20,334 nucleotides of DNA, taken from NCBI GenBank assembly GCA_964510065.1, contig CAZEAC010000081.1, forward strand, positions 1 to 20,334, written 5' to 3'. This document shows positions 1 to 8,001 of the stretch, one piece after another. The stretch's first letter is position 1; every line of letters begins with the position of its first letter. Source of the stretch: CAZEAC01 sp964510065. Its GTDB lineage: Bacteria > Bdellovibrionota_C > UBA2361 > CAIXSY01. A model generated the notes under the pieces. That model was not told the origin of the DNA and ran no database searches. It saw only the letters and a list, made by a program, of their open reading frames with translations. A program made the position numbers and the translations under genes.

Positions 1-31
1 AAACCGAGACGCTGGCTGCTTAACTACCTAC

Positions 32-232
32 TCAATAAAAGTGGGGAAAGATCAACTCGACGTTTTCTGGGAAGGCGCTGGCAATAATCTGAATAGCTTC
101 TGCTTCGATGCCCCGAAACTCCTTCGTAAATGTCGCTTTTGGTTTAAGAGCTGGCTCAGCGACTATGCTCGCGCACGGGACAAAGTGAGTTATCATTACT
201 AAGTAGATCAAAAGTCTTGTCGCTCGAAGCAT
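32..232 (-). CDS. possible small secreted protein, 66 aa
   Basis: A 66-residue reading frame with a plausible signal peptide: Met-Leu-Arg-Ala-Thr-Arg followed by a hydrophobic run (about residues 7-25, with Ile, Leu, Val and Met) and an Ala-rich end. The mature part would be only about 40 residues and ends in a TGA stop. I recognise no family. The next convincing gene on the same strand ends at 559, more than 300 bp upstream, so there is no operon support. It may be a real exported peptide, a fragment of a decayed gene, or chance. The signal-peptide pattern is the only evidence. Confidence 0.3.
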   Translation of the reverse strand: MLRATRLLIYLVMITHFVPCASIVAEPALKPKATFTKEFRGIEAEAIQIIASAFPENVELIFPHFY

Positions 233-558
233 TGTTTAGCAAGCTCTCTTTGAATATTATCGTTGCTTAGCAAACGTAGTTGAGTGAGCCAATAAGCGTG
301 ACGCCTGCAGCCTTTAGAATAAAGGGCAAATCGGAATTCGTAAAGCAGGCTTGGTGTGGGAAAGCCCTACTCATCAACTCGCCAGGAACTGACAGGCTGA
401 GTGGCAAGCGGCAAATACTGGCGTATTTGGCGGTTATTAGGTGTGACCTATTGCTATTACTATCATGCAGCTCGGTCTGCGGCCAGAACTCACTCCATTT
501 AATTAAATTTTTGAGCGGTGGCTGCAAAAACGCTTCGGAGTTATAGCGTCGTTTAAGG
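233..558. other. gene-poor stretch, nothing convincing
   Basis: This 326-bp stretch has open frames on both strands (280-546 plus, with a TTG start; 267-527 minus). Neither has a ribosome-binding site, recognisable motif or convincing composition, and they overlap each other almost fully. I see no RNA gene, terminator or repeat here. It could hold decayed coding sequence. Confidence 0.5.
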
Positions 559-1440
559 CTAATCGACCTTATACACGTCGAAGGAAATACCCGGATACCC
601 TGACGTATTCACATTAAATTCTCCTTCCGGGGTACAGAGAAATCCGAATGGACAATTCTTTCTTTGTTCCAACTTGGGAGTAATTTTGCCGACTGCCTGA
701 TCGTTACCGGCAGCATCTTGCAGCTGACGAGCTAGTTGCTCTCCAATAGCAGGATTGTTTGGCGTTACAAACACACTAACCGTAACTGGCGCTATATCAG
801 AGGCTCGATAAGCAACCGCCTTATCACTCACATCTTTAAGCTGCTTAAATGCGATTTGACCTGCGGGGCCGACGAATACCTGAGAGTAATTAGCATATGC
901 CACAAGTTGTGCCGACTGAGTCAGGCTTGCATGTGCACCAGGAAGAGCGTCTCCAAACACGTAGGTCTCAAAAGCAGTTCCTGTAGCACTTGAAATTTGG
1001 GCGTTTGGAGTAGCCGGGCTATACCAGCCTTCAGTCTGTGCGGCTATTGCGATGACGCCCTTATCCTTCTGAAATGCATCTGCTACCTGCCCAAACACGG
1101 ATCCAACATCGGGCTTTGCGCGGTTGTCCCCATCACCATCGTACATAAGTACAACAGGAATTCCCCTGGATCGTAGTTCTATAATACCATCTCGGATGTT
1201 TGCTATCGCCTTAGCTTCCGATTCTGGAGAGATACCATTAACGGTCCCTGCGCCACGGAAGGTAATGATGGAGGCTTTAGCATTTATCAGTTCTTGCATC
1301 CGGTCTTCCCAAAGTTTCAGATCGAGTCCAATCCGCTGGGCTTGCCCACCAGCCTTCTGCAAGTCCACCGCTTCTGTAGAATGCCCCGAGGGAACGCTGG
1401 CCGTCTTAAGATCAAGTCGGAAACCGCCGAATTTAGTCAT
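559..1440 (-). CDS. orphan protein of unknown function, 293 aa
   Basis: A convincing gene: an AGGAG box lies 6 nt before the ATG at 1440 and the frame is open for 293 residues. There is no signal peptide or membrane segment, so it is probably cytoplasmic. I do not recognise the family. The predicted pattern alternates short hydrophobic strands with helices: IITFRGAG near residue 60, VVLMYDGDGD near 95, GVIAIAAQ near 128, YVFGDALPG near 160 and QVFVGPAGQIAFKQL near 187. This suggests a Rossmann-like alpha/beta fold. The last strand with its Gly-rich turn and following helix is weakly like SLOG/LOG nucleotide-binding domains, but this is inference only. Two Cys (FGFLC and NCPFG, near 262-268) sit in a C-terminal tail. 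It stands alone in a gene-poor segment next to a tRNA-Asp and its fragment, so it may have been acquired. Confidence 0.75.
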   Translation of the reverse strand: MTKFGGFRLDLKTASVPSGHSTEAVDLQKAGGQAQRIGLDLKLWEDRMQELINAKASIITFRGAGTVNGISPESEAKAIANIRDGIIELRSRGIPVVLMYDGDGDNRAKPDVGSVFGQVADAFQKDKGVIAIAAQTEGWYSPATPNAQISSATGTAFETYVFGDALPGAHASLTQSAQLVAYANYSQVFVGPAGQIAFKQLKDVSDKAVAYRASDIAPVTVSVFVTPNNPAIGEQLARQLQDAAGNDQAVGKITPKLEQRKNCPFGFLCTPEGEFNVNTSGYPGISFDVYKVD

Positions 1441-1624
1441 AGGACTCCTGCGTTGAAATCGTTTACCTGGTTATTGAGCTAAAAATGGAATGTGTGCGTA
1501 AGATTCAGGGATACTGCAAGCCATGAAAAATAGGAAAAGCTGGACACTCAAACATATTCTGTAATAAGCAAAATAAATTCAATACGTTGTGTTCGGATCG
1601 AGCTTGGGTGTCCCGGTCAAGGTA

Positions 1625-1656
1625 CGTGACAGGCGAGCGCCCTAACCAACTGAACT
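1625..1656 (-). pseudogene. 5'-half fragment of a tRNA-Asp gene
   Basis: Read on the minus strand, 32 nt match the intact tRNA-Asp (1734-1810) at 29 positions, from AGTTCAG in the D arm through GCTCGCCTGTCACG in the anticodon arm, including the GTC anticodon. The 3' strand of the anticodon stem, the T arm and the acceptor 3' strand are missing, so it cannot fold into a tRNA. It lies downstream of the intact gene, after the GC-rich repeat at 1666-1727. It is best read as a broken tandem copy. Confidence 0.8.
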
Positions 1657-1665
1657 CTATCCATT

Positions 1666-1727
1666 GGGTGAAGCGAGCTTCCCGCGAGCGAGGGGCGAAG
1701 CCCCCTGGGCGCAAGTGCCGAGCGGGA
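1666..1727 (-). repeat. tRNA-trailing GC-rich repeat, copy 1
   Basis: On the minus strand it begins TCCCGCTCGGC, passes through a GGGGC-TTC-GCCCC hairpin and ends GCTCGCTTCACCC. Both ends and the central G-rich/C-rich block recur at 10509-10575. It starts 6 nt after the CCA end of tRNA-Asp and stops 9 nt before the tRNA-Asp fragment, so it sits between two tRNA copies. It may act as a processing or termination element, or be a small mobile repeat. Confidence 0.75.
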
Positions 1728-1731
1728 GAAT

Positions 1732-1810
<79 letters not shown>

Positions 1811-1859
1811 GTACAAATTCGCAAACAATTGCGAGCCCCTTAGTTACCGGAAAACCTTA

Positions 1860-1865
1860 ATTATA
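1860..1865 (-). promoter_or_regulatory. -10 box of the tRNA-Asp promoter
   Basis: A perfect TATAAT on the minus strand, 49 nt upstream of the mature tRNA 5' end. A weak -35 (CTTTCG) lies 17 nt further upstream. The spacing would give a leader of roughly 40 nt to be removed by RNase P. Confidence 0.4.
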
Positions 1866-1902
1866 GCAAGACGATAGGTTTCCGAAAGTGCGCTGTGTTG
1901 AA

Positions 1903-1931
1903 TTGGCTTATTGAGTTAAATCAGTTATATA
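1903..1931 (+). promoter_or_regulatory. candidate leuS promoter
   Basis: TTGGCT (1903-1908), a 17-nt spacer and TATATA (1926-1931). This puts transcription start near 1938, about 35 nt before the GTG at 1973. It supports that GTG as the leuS start, because the in-frame ATG at 1895 would lie upstream of the transcript. Confidence 0.45.
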
Positions 1932-1972
1932 GCGGAGCTGGATCTACGAGCTGTTTTAGGAGCGAAGATAAG

Positions 1973-4672
1973 GTGGCCGAGTACAATTTTTCCGAGATTG
2001 AGAGCAAGTGGCAGGGCTACTGGGAAAAACACGACACCTTTAAGGTTGAAGCCCCAGGAAAAAAGAAGCTTTACTGCCTCGATATGTTCCCATACCCCTC
2101 CGGGTCGGGCCTGCATCTCGGCCATCCAGTTGGTTACACCGCCACTGATATTTTTTCGCGCTTTCGAAGAATGCAGGGCTATACCGTACTCCATCCAATG
2201 GGCTGGGATGCTTTTGGGCTGCCCGCCGAACAACACGCAATTAGCACCGGCGAACATCCTTCTATAATCACCGAGAAAAATTGCGAGCGCTTTAAGCAGC
2301 AGATGAAGAAGATCGGCCTGTCGTACGATTGGTCGCGCGAGCTCTACACCTGTAGGCCCGATTACTACCGCTGGACCCAGTGGATCTTCTTGAAGATCTA
2401 CGACTCATGGTTCGACGAACAGTTACAGAAAGCAAGGCCGATATCTGAACTTCCAATCCCGGCTGAGATCAAAACGAAAGGGGAGAAAGCGATTCAAGAT
2501 TATCAGGCACAGTTCCGCTTGGCCTACTACGCTGATGCTATGGTCAATTGGTGTCCCGCGCTTGGTACGGTGCTCGCGAATGAAGAGGTCATTGACGGAA
2601 AATCCGAACGCGGCGGCTTCGAAGTGTTTCGAAAGCCGATGAAGCAATGGATGCTGCGTATTACCAAATACTCCGAGCGCTTACTTAGCGAGCTCGAGCT
2701 AATCGACTGGCCGGAAAGCATTAAGGAGCAGCAGCGTAACTGGATCGGCCGAAAGCAGGGCGCTGAAATTAGTTTTGCTATCGAAGGAAGCTCCGAGAAG
2801 CTTGTCGCTTTCACTACGCGGCCTGATACTCTTTTTGGAGTGACCTTTTTCGTGCTTTCGCCCGAACATCCTGCAGTTGCAAAGCTCACTAACGCTGTGC
2901 ATCAAGAGAAAGTCAAAAAATATGTCGATGAGGCTACGAAGCTCTCCGATTTCGCCCGCACAATCGAAAATCGAAAGAAGACCGGAGTGTTTACCGGCGG
3001 CTACGTCATTAATCCGATTAGTGCCGATCCGATTCCGGTGTATGTCGGCGATTACGTGCTAATGTCCGTAGGAACGGGCGCGGTGATGGGTGTGCCGGCT
3101 CACGATGAGCGTGATTTTGAATTCGCCCGAACTTTCAATCTGGAAGTGCGCCCGGTGATTAGGCCGGCAGATAAGGATGCGGAGACCACAAACGCCGTGA
3201 TTGAAGGCGATGTTGCTTGGACAGATTCTGGCGTGATGCTGCCCTGCGCGGCGAAGGTCGCGAAAGAGCTCGCGCTCGAAGGAAAGCCTAACCGCGAAGC
3301 GTTCGAACTTATCTGCGCGTGGCTTGAAAAAAACTCAGCAGGCAAGAAGGTTATTAACTTTAAGCTCCGTGACTGGCTCTTTTCGAGGCAGCGTTACTGG
3401 GGCGAGCCTATCCCTCTTGTGCACTGGGAAGATGGTTGCATTAGCGCACTTTCTGAGAAGGATCTTCCTCTGCTCCTGCCCAAAGTTGATGACTACAAGC
3501 CGTCGGATAGTGGCGAGTCGCCGCTTGCGAAGGCAAAAGAGTGGCTTGATGTCGTCGAACCGAAAACTGGAAGGAAGGGGCGTCGCGAAACCAATACCAT
3601 GCCTCAATGGGCCGGGTCATGCTGGTATTATCTGCGTTTTATCGATGCCAATAATAGCAAGCTTCCCTGGGCCAACGATCTTGAAGCCGGCTGGATGCCG
3701 GTAGACCTGTATGTCGGTGGCGCCGAGCATGCGGTGTTGCACCTGCTCTATTCGCGGTTTTGGCACAAAGTGCTCTACGATCTTGGATATGTAAACACCA
3801 AAGAACCGTTTCATAAGCTTGTTAACCAGGGAATGCTTCTGGCCCATGCCTACAAAGATAAGCGTGGAGTACTGATACCCGTCGATGAAGTTATCGAAAC
3901 CGAAGACGGTTCAGCGCAGCATAAGAAAACTGGTGAAGTACTCGAACGTATTGTCGCCAAAATGTCAAAGTCCCTCCGAAATGTGGTAACTCCCGATGAA
4001 ATTATCGATCAATATGGCGCTGATACATTGCGGCTCTATATTATGTTTATGGGTCCGATCGATTGCTCGCGTATCTACGACGCCAAAGCGATTATGGGGA
4101 TTCACCGCTTTCTGCGCCGTGCCTGGAATTTCGTGAGCGAGGGCAGGGATGTTGGTATGCGTGCGACGGTGTCAGTCGAGCAAGAAACCGAGGAAGTGAG
4201 GCGCGCAATTCATCGTACTGTGAAAAGAGTTGGTGAAGAGCTCGAAGCGATGCGTTTTAACACCGCGATCTCCGCGCTTATGGAATGCCTCAATGCGATT
4301 GGAAATTCGCCGGTGTCGAAAGAAAGTCTTGAGAAATTCGCGCTGATGCTTAGCCCGTTGGCGGCACATCTGGCCGAAGAGCTGTGGGAACGGCTTGGAC
4401 ATATCGGCTCAATTGCGAAGGAAACTTGGCCGAGCTACGACGCGAAATTCCTTATTGATGAAAGTGTGGTCGTGGTGATTCAGGTGAACGGCAAGAAGCG
4501 TTCACTAATCAACGTTGCCCCCGATATCAGCGCGGAGCTTCTTAAAGAGGAAGTAATTCGGAAGATGGATGGAACCGAACATAAAGTCGCGCCCTCCGAT
4601 CGTTTTATTACGGTCTTTCAGCCCGGTACCAAAGTCCCCAAACTTGTGAATGTGCTGCGAGAAAACGCCTAA
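1973..4672 (+). CDS. leuS: leucyl-tRNA synthetase
   Basis: Class I aminoacyl-tRNA synthetase that charges tRNA-Leu with leucine in the cytoplasm. From the GTG at 1973 the protein is 899 residues, in the usual bacterial range of about 800-900. The HIGH signature is HLGH at residues 48-51, after MFPYPSGSGL. The KMSKS signature is present unchanged at 663-667. Between them lies the editing (CP1) region with TTRPDTLFG and VPAHDERDFEFA, and the C-terminal part is the anticodon-binding and tail region. The start is chosen because AGGAG (1958-1962) sits 10 nt before the GTG and the protein then begins AEYNFSEIESKWQ as in the family. An ATG at 1895 would add 26 unlike residues upstream of a likely promoter. 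It converges on the thermonuclease gene, and the two stop codons overlap (4669-4672). Confidence 0.97.
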   Translation: MAEYNFSEIESKWQGYWEKHDTFKVEAPGKKKLYCLDMFPYPSGSGLHLGHPVGYTATDIFSRFRRMQGYTVLHPMGWDAFGLPAEQHAISTGEHPSIITEKNCERFKQQMKKIGLSYDWSRELYTCRPDYYRWTQWIFLKIYDSWFDEQLQKARPISELPIPAEIKTKGEKAIQDYQAQFRLAYYADAMVNWCPALGTVLANEEVIDGKSERGGFEVFRKPMKQWMLRITKYSERLLSELELIDWPESIKEQQRNWIGRKQGAEISFAIEGSSEKLVAFTTRPDTLFGVTFFVLSPEHPAVAKLTNAVHQEKVKKYVDEATKLSDFARTIENRKKTGVFTGGYVINPISADPIPVYVGDYVLMSVGTGAVMGVPAHDERDFEFARTFNLEVRPVIRPADKDAETTNAVIEGDVAWTDSGVMLPCAAKVAKELALEGKPNREAFELICAWLEKNSAGKKVINFKLRDWLFSRQRYWGEPIPLVHWEDGCISALSEKDLPLLLPKVDDYKPSDSGESPLAKAKEWLDVVEPKTGRKGRRETNTMPQWAGSCWYYLRFIDANNSKLPWANDLEAGWMPVDLYVGGAEHAVLHLLYSRFWHKVLYDLGYVNTKEPFHKLVNQGMLLAHAYKDKRGVLIPVDEVIETEDGSAQHKKTGEVLERIVAKMSKSLRNVVTPDEIIDQYGADTLRLYIMFMGPIDCSRIYDAKAIMGIHRFLRRAWNFVSEGRDVGMRATVSVEQETEEVRRAIHRTVKRVGEELEAMRFNTAISALMECLNAIGNSPVSKESLEKFALMLSPLAAHLAEELWERLGHIGSIAKETWPSYDAKFLIDESVVVVIQVNGKKRSLINVAPDISAELLKEEVIRKMDGTEHKVAPSDRFITVFQPGTKVPKLVNVLRENA

Positions 4673-5184
4673 TGAGTTACTGCCCAAAGTCCACGCGATG
4701 AGTCACGCGCCAATTTTTCCGCGCGCTTAAATTTCGATACGTAGCGTACATTAGGTGGCACTGTGTACATTCGCGAGTAGCCCCGTGTGACAAGGTCTTC
4801 GTTTATCATGGTGCCATCAGGAAGGAACAGGTAGGCAAGCAGGCGTCCGTAGTGATCACGTTTTTCAACGTCAAATTCAAATTGCACCTCGGAACCAACA
4901 CGGAGCCTTGAATTGAGATACTCTCGAGCGCTTTTACCAAGCGAGAGAATCGTATCCACATCCTGGTGGCTCCTATCCGCTTGCCTTAGCGCGCGATCGT
5001 TGACGCGGCTCTCCGGTGCATCAATGCCAATGAGCCTTACATGCTCTTTGGCGCGTCCAACACGCGCGATAACCGTGTCGCCGTCAATAACTTGCACGAT
5101 GGTCGCCGGTACTAACTCGGCGAAGGCACGCGAGGTGACGAAGATAACAAGGAAGATTATAAGATAGATCGATCTAGTTCTCAT
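4669..5184 (-). CDS. secreted thermonuclease (staphylococcal nuclease-like)
   Basis: SNase-fold nuclease, predicted to cut DNA or RNA outside the cytoplasm. The start ATG at 5184 gives 171 residues; an upstream ATG at 5217 would overlap the HD gene by 29 bp and put 11 residues before the signal peptide. Residues 1-23 are a signal peptide (basic MRTR, hydrophobic core, AFA cleavage site). The active-site pattern is complete: DGDT at 34-37, RLIGIDAPE at 50-58 (matching Arg35, Asp40 and Glu43 of staphylococcal nuclease) and YGRLLAY at 112-118 (matching Arg87). The fold normally needs Ca2+. It is the last gene of a three-gene operon: the HD gene stops 4 nt before this ATG. Its TAG stop overlaps the leuS stop. 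Confidence 0.93.
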   Translation of the reverse strand: MRTRSIYLIIFLVIFVTSRAFAELVPATIVQVIDGDTVIARVGRAKEHVRLIGIDAPESRVNDRALRQADRSHQDVDTILSLGKSAREYLNSRLRVGSEVQFEFDVEKRDHYGRLLAYLFLPDGTMINEDLVTRGYSRMYTVPPNVRYVSKFKRAEKLARDSSRGLWAVTH

Positions 5185-5188
5185 GCCG

Positions 5189-5794
5189 TTACTGCGCGGA
5201 GTTCCCACGAAGTCCAAGTGCGTCAGCCTGTTCGCGCATCGCTGAAATCACATTGCTAATATGCTGCGACAATTCAACGCCGAGCGCTTCAGCACCATTG
5301 CGAATGTCATCGCGGTTACATCCTTTTGCAAAGGCCTTATCCTTCATTTTCTTAATTACCGAAGGAGCTTCAAGCGTGAACAGCGACCTATCCGGACGAA
5401 CATACACCGCCGCCGTAATCAGACCGCAAAGCTCGTCGACGGCAAATAAAGTCTTCGCCATCTGCGAGGTCCGCGGCGTATTAGTATATAGCGCGTGGCC
5501 CATGATTGCTTCGCGAAGGTCATCTGGGAAGCCAAGCTCGGCTAAAATTTGATTTCCCTTAAACGGGTGTCCATTTGGTGCGACTGGCTCCGGAAATTTT
5601 TCGTAATCGAAATCATGTAACAGTCCGGTGTTGCTCCAATTGAGCACTTCCGGCTCGGATAGCTTAAAAGAGCGCGCGTACCAATTCATCGCCGCTTCAA
5701 CCGCGAGCGCATGTTTCAGTAGACTCTCTGAGGCAGTGTATTCCTTAAGAAGCGCAAGCGCTTCATCGCGAGTTCTGTGTGTCATGCCATTCAT
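5189..5794 (-). CDS. HD-domain protein (predicted metal-dependent phosphohydrolase)
   Basis: A 201-residue protein with the metal-binding pattern of the HD superfamily: His28 (LLKHALAVE), His60-Asp61 (GLLHDFDYE), His100 (IMGHALY) and Asp120 (AVDELCGLI). This form, with LLHDFDYEKFP, is a common stand-alone cytoplasmic HD protein in bacteria, often labelled hydrolase or HDIG; its substrate is unknown. The start ATG overlaps the stop of the upstream gene as ATGA (5791-5794), so translation is probably coupled. A second ATG lies three codons in. The thermonuclease gene begins 4 nt after its stop, so it is the middle gene of an operon, but the neighbours do not define its job. Confidence 0.88.
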   Translation of the reverse strand: MNGMTHRTRDEALALLKEYTASESLLKHALAVEAAMNWYARSFKLSEPEVLNWSNTGLLHDFDYEKFPEPVAPNGHPFKGNQILAELGFPDDLREAIMGHALYTNTPRTSQMAKTLFAVDELCGLITAAVYVRPDRSLFTLEAPSVIKKMKDKAFAKGCNRDDIRNGAEALGVELSQHISNVISAMREQADALGLRGNSAQ

Positions 5795-6267
5795 CCCTGT
5801 GATGCGCTGTAAATCTCGAAAAGCTTCAAAAGGTTTCTCGCCTGAGCGTTTGCCTGGATTTTTTCCTCCTGAAGCGCACTTCGAAACACTTTGTCTCCGC
5901 TTCGTACTTGAAATTCGACCTGAGAGGCGTCTTTGGCGGCACTCGTGCCACTATCGTCAAAGATTTTGGCCTCTCGGGCGAGCTGCAATATTCGGACTAT
6001 CTGAAGATTCTTCGTGTTATTCCCTGACTCGAGCTGCATGTCTGACGACTCCGCGCTGCTCCCGAGATGCAGCGAAAGCGTTACTGGAGTATTAAGTGTC
6101 TCACCCTTAAATTGGGACTGCTCGAGCTGACCAAGCCAAGAATCAAACTCAAACTGCTGCCCAGAGTTTCGATCGCGATGAAACAGAATAAATATAATAA
6201 GCGAGCTTAGGGCAAAGAGCGCAAAAAGCACGCGCCACAAGGTACGGGAATGAGCAATCGCCGACAT
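5791..6267 (-). CDS. membrane-anchored protein of unknown function, 158 aa
   Basis: One N-terminal membrane segment (about residues 11-29, WRVLFALFALSSLIIFILF) follows a short head. About 125 soluble, mostly polar residues follow, probably on the outer face of the inner membrane. There are no cysteines and no recognisable motif. The C-terminal part is rich in Gln, Glu and Lys and probably helical. It is the first gene of an operon with the HD protein (ATGA overlap) and the thermonuclease. A weak AGGAT lies very close to the ATG. I do not recognise a family. Confidence 0.75.
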   Translation of the reverse strand: MSAIAHSRTLWRVLFALFALSSLIIFILFHRDRNSGQQFEFDSWLGQLEQSQFKGETLNTPVTLSLHLGSSAESSDMQLESGNNTKNLQIVRILQLAREAKIFDDSGTSAAKDASQVEFQVRSGDKVFRSALQEEKIQANAQARNLLKLFEIYSASQG

Positions 6268-6338
6268 GATCCTAGGATAACGCTAACGCCGTGTACGGTC
6301 AAACTAAGCTATCTCTGTATAATATTGACAAGGTCGTC

Positions 6339-6926
6339 TTACCGAGGACAGCAAAGAGCCTGCACGGTGAGCGAATAACTCGTCGCAGCTACGGAGGTGG
6401 AAGTCACGAGAATGCCATAGGGCATAACCTCGCCATTGGCTCCATTAGACGAATTTCTCGAGAAACTTTGCACAAATGCTCCTGTGCCGGTGAGAGACAG
6501 CTCCTCATCGTAAAGAAACTCATTTTGAGAATTGCAGTTCGCACTGAGTGTTAATTCTCCACTCGAAAAAGCAGGACCGCTTACAATTTTGTGACAGGCT
6601 GAGAAGTCGAGCTTGCCGCGCGGCCCGCGGACAATACTTGTAAGGCCAGTCTTTCCCTGGGGCCCGGCATTGCCCGATGGGCCAGCGCTCCCTGCAGGTC
6701 CCGCGACGCCAACCGGACCAACTGGTGCGGTCGTTTGCTTAAACTTTTCTGCCGTGGTGCTTAACAGGCCAGCAAGCGTTACTATTGTCTCCCCCTGTTT
6801 ACATTTGCTTCTCGCCACGATGGCGCCAGTCTGCTGCGAGCAGAGTTTTTGCCGCGCCGCAGATGCCGTGCAATTAAGATGAAGCAGACCCAGAAATAGT
6901 AATGCCAGTACAATAGGTGAACGCAT
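6339..6926 (-). CDS. secreted collagen-like repeat protein A
   Basis: A 195-residue exported protein with a signal peptide at about 1-23. The N-terminal motif has Cys29 and Cys42 followed by KQGETIV. A short collagen-like tract of Gly-X-Y runs over residues 70-94 with nine regularly spaced glycines. The C-terminal domain starts LDFSACHKIVSG and ends CCPR. It is a diverged paralogue of the next gene upstream (6933-7547), sharing domain order, the DF-x-x-CH-x-x-V-x-G motif and the double-Cys end. AGAGG lies about 9 nt before the ATG and reaches into the end of the upstream gene; the gap is only 6 nt, so the two are cotranscribed. Bacterial collagen-like tracts can form trimeric stalks, but eight or so triplets is short. 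Function is unknown; surface or matrix protein is inference. Confidence 0.85.
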   Translation of the reverse strand: MRSPIVLALLFLGLLHLNCTASAARQKLCSQQTGAIVARSKCKQGETIVTLAGLLSTTAEKFKQTTAPVGPVGVAGPAGSAGPSGNAGPQGKTGLTSIVRGPRGKLDFSACHKIVSGPAFSSGELTLSANCNSQNEFLYDEELSLTGTGAFVQSFSRNSSNGANGEVMPYGILVTSTSVAATSYSLTVQALCCPR

Positions 6927-6932
6927 CGTCCG

Positions 6933-7547
6933 CTACCTCTGACAGCAAACAATTGAAATCGCAATCTTGAATCCTAGGTCGAAAGTATTAACAGCCTGCG
7001 CCGCGGTATACACCACACCCGTGGGCACGCTGTTACTATCGATGGTAACAGACTTCGATTGCACGAAGGGAATATTGTAGGTCAGTCCTGTTGGTGAAAC
7101 ACCCGCCCAGCTATCAAGAAGATATTCACCCGCGCCACAGTCTAAAAAAGTGCTCGCGATTGTATTGCTCGCGGCATTCACAAACCCGGTAACGGTTTGG
7201 TGACAACCGGCGAAGTCAAATCCGCCAGGAGCTCCCTCCGGACCCTGCTGGCCCGGCGCTCCCTGTGGTCCCGGCGCTCCCTGTGGTCCCGGTGCACCCT
7301 GAGGGCCTTGTGGCCCCTGCGGACCCTGAGCTCCCTGAACAACGCCGATACTCGATGACGCGAGATTCGAAAGTGTCTCGGCGCTCACAATGCTTTCTCC
7401 CTTTCCGCAGCGTTTCTTAATAAGCAGGCTTCCATTCTTGTTGCAAAGCACCTGAGGTTTCTTGGCCGCAGCGATGGAAATGGCTGGTGCAAAAGAAGTA
7501 GCTGCTACCAACGCAAGTACTGTGAATCGATAAATCAGTGCATTCAT
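6933..7547 (-). CDS. secreted collagen-like repeat protein B
   Basis: A 204-residue exported protein with a signal peptide at about 1-27 (ending IAAA). Cys35 and Cys47 flank a small motif followed by GKGESIV. Residues 72-110 are a regular Gly-X-Y tract of about 12 triplets, mostly GPQ and GAP, so low in complexity at the DNA level (about 7220-7330). The C-terminal domain opens FDFAGCHQTVTG and ends VCCQR. A strong AAGGAG stands 11 nt before the ATG. It is first in a two-gene unit with its paralogue at 6339-6926. The C-terminal domain probably trimerises or caps the stalk, by analogy with other bacterial collagen-like proteins. The number of triplets may vary between strains. I cannot assign a ligand. 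Confidence 0.88.
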   Translation of the reverse strand: MNALIYRFTVLALVAATSFAPAISIAAAKKPQVLCNKNGSLLIKKRCGKGESIVSAETLSNLASSSIGVVQGAQGPQGPQGPQGAPGPQGAPGPQGAPGQQGPEGAPGGFDFAGCHQTVTGFVNAASNTIASTFLDCGAGEYLLDSWAGVSPTGLTYNIPFVQSKSVTIDSNSVPTGVVYTAAQAVNTFDLGFKIAISIVCCQR

Positions 7548-7822
7548 TTTTTGTTTTTACTCCTTAAGAAGTGCGGAAACCTCATCGAACGTAACGCTGC
7601 CTTAAAAAGATGCTCTTAGTACCTATAATCAATGTAGGTTCGGGAAATGATTCTACCAAAGAGGCGAAATTGGCGGAATTGAGAAACTTGCTTAACTAAA
7701 CCAATGAGACTCATCCGAATTCCTTGGAAGCTATCCCTTGAAACTCTTAGACGCGATTCGGACGGTGTGATCCGGGCGTAGGCCCCTGAACTGTGCGTAT
7801 ATCGCCAAAATTAGTTCCTTTC

Positions 7823-8001
7823 CTAGAGCGCATCCGGAAATAGAGTCCAAGTACGGTCGGCTGCAATGCGACGGGAGCTGCGTCAGAGAGAAAAAAAATT
7901 CTCAACAGCCTGATAGGCTGCTTCCGAGCGTTTTTTTCTCTTCCTTGTCCCGTCGCATTTCGCTCGACCTCCCTACGGACTCTATTTCCGGATGCGCTCT
8001 A
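7823..8001. repeat. 179-bp inverted-repeat element (MITE-like)
   Basis: The ends are perfect 26-nt inverted copies (7823-7848 and 7976-8001), each beginning CTAGAGCGCATCCGG. Inside them are further imperfect complements, including GCGACGGGA at 7867-7875 with TCCCGTCGC at 7948-7956, and A-rich against T-rich runs. A small CAGCCT-GAT-AGGCTG hairpin lies near the centre. The whole piece could fold into one long stem. It contains no gene. CTAG at both outer edges may be a 4-bp target duplication. The right edge supplies the TAG stop of cca. The adjoining 7567-7822, upstream of the collagen-like genes, shows nothing further that I can support. Confidence 0.85.

Noticed and set aside
280..546. 88-aa plus-strand open frame in the left gene-poor stretch
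   Set aside because: TTG start, no ribosome-binding site, no recognisable motif, and a full-length competing frame on the other strand.
1895..1972. Longer leuS N-terminus from the ATG at 1895
   Set aside because: The extra 26 residues do not look like the family, a promoter lies within them, and AGGAG precedes the GTG at 1973.
5185..5217. Longer thermonuclease start at 5217
   Set aside because: It would put 11 residues before the signal peptide and overlap the HD gene; the ATG at 5184 fits the operon spacing.
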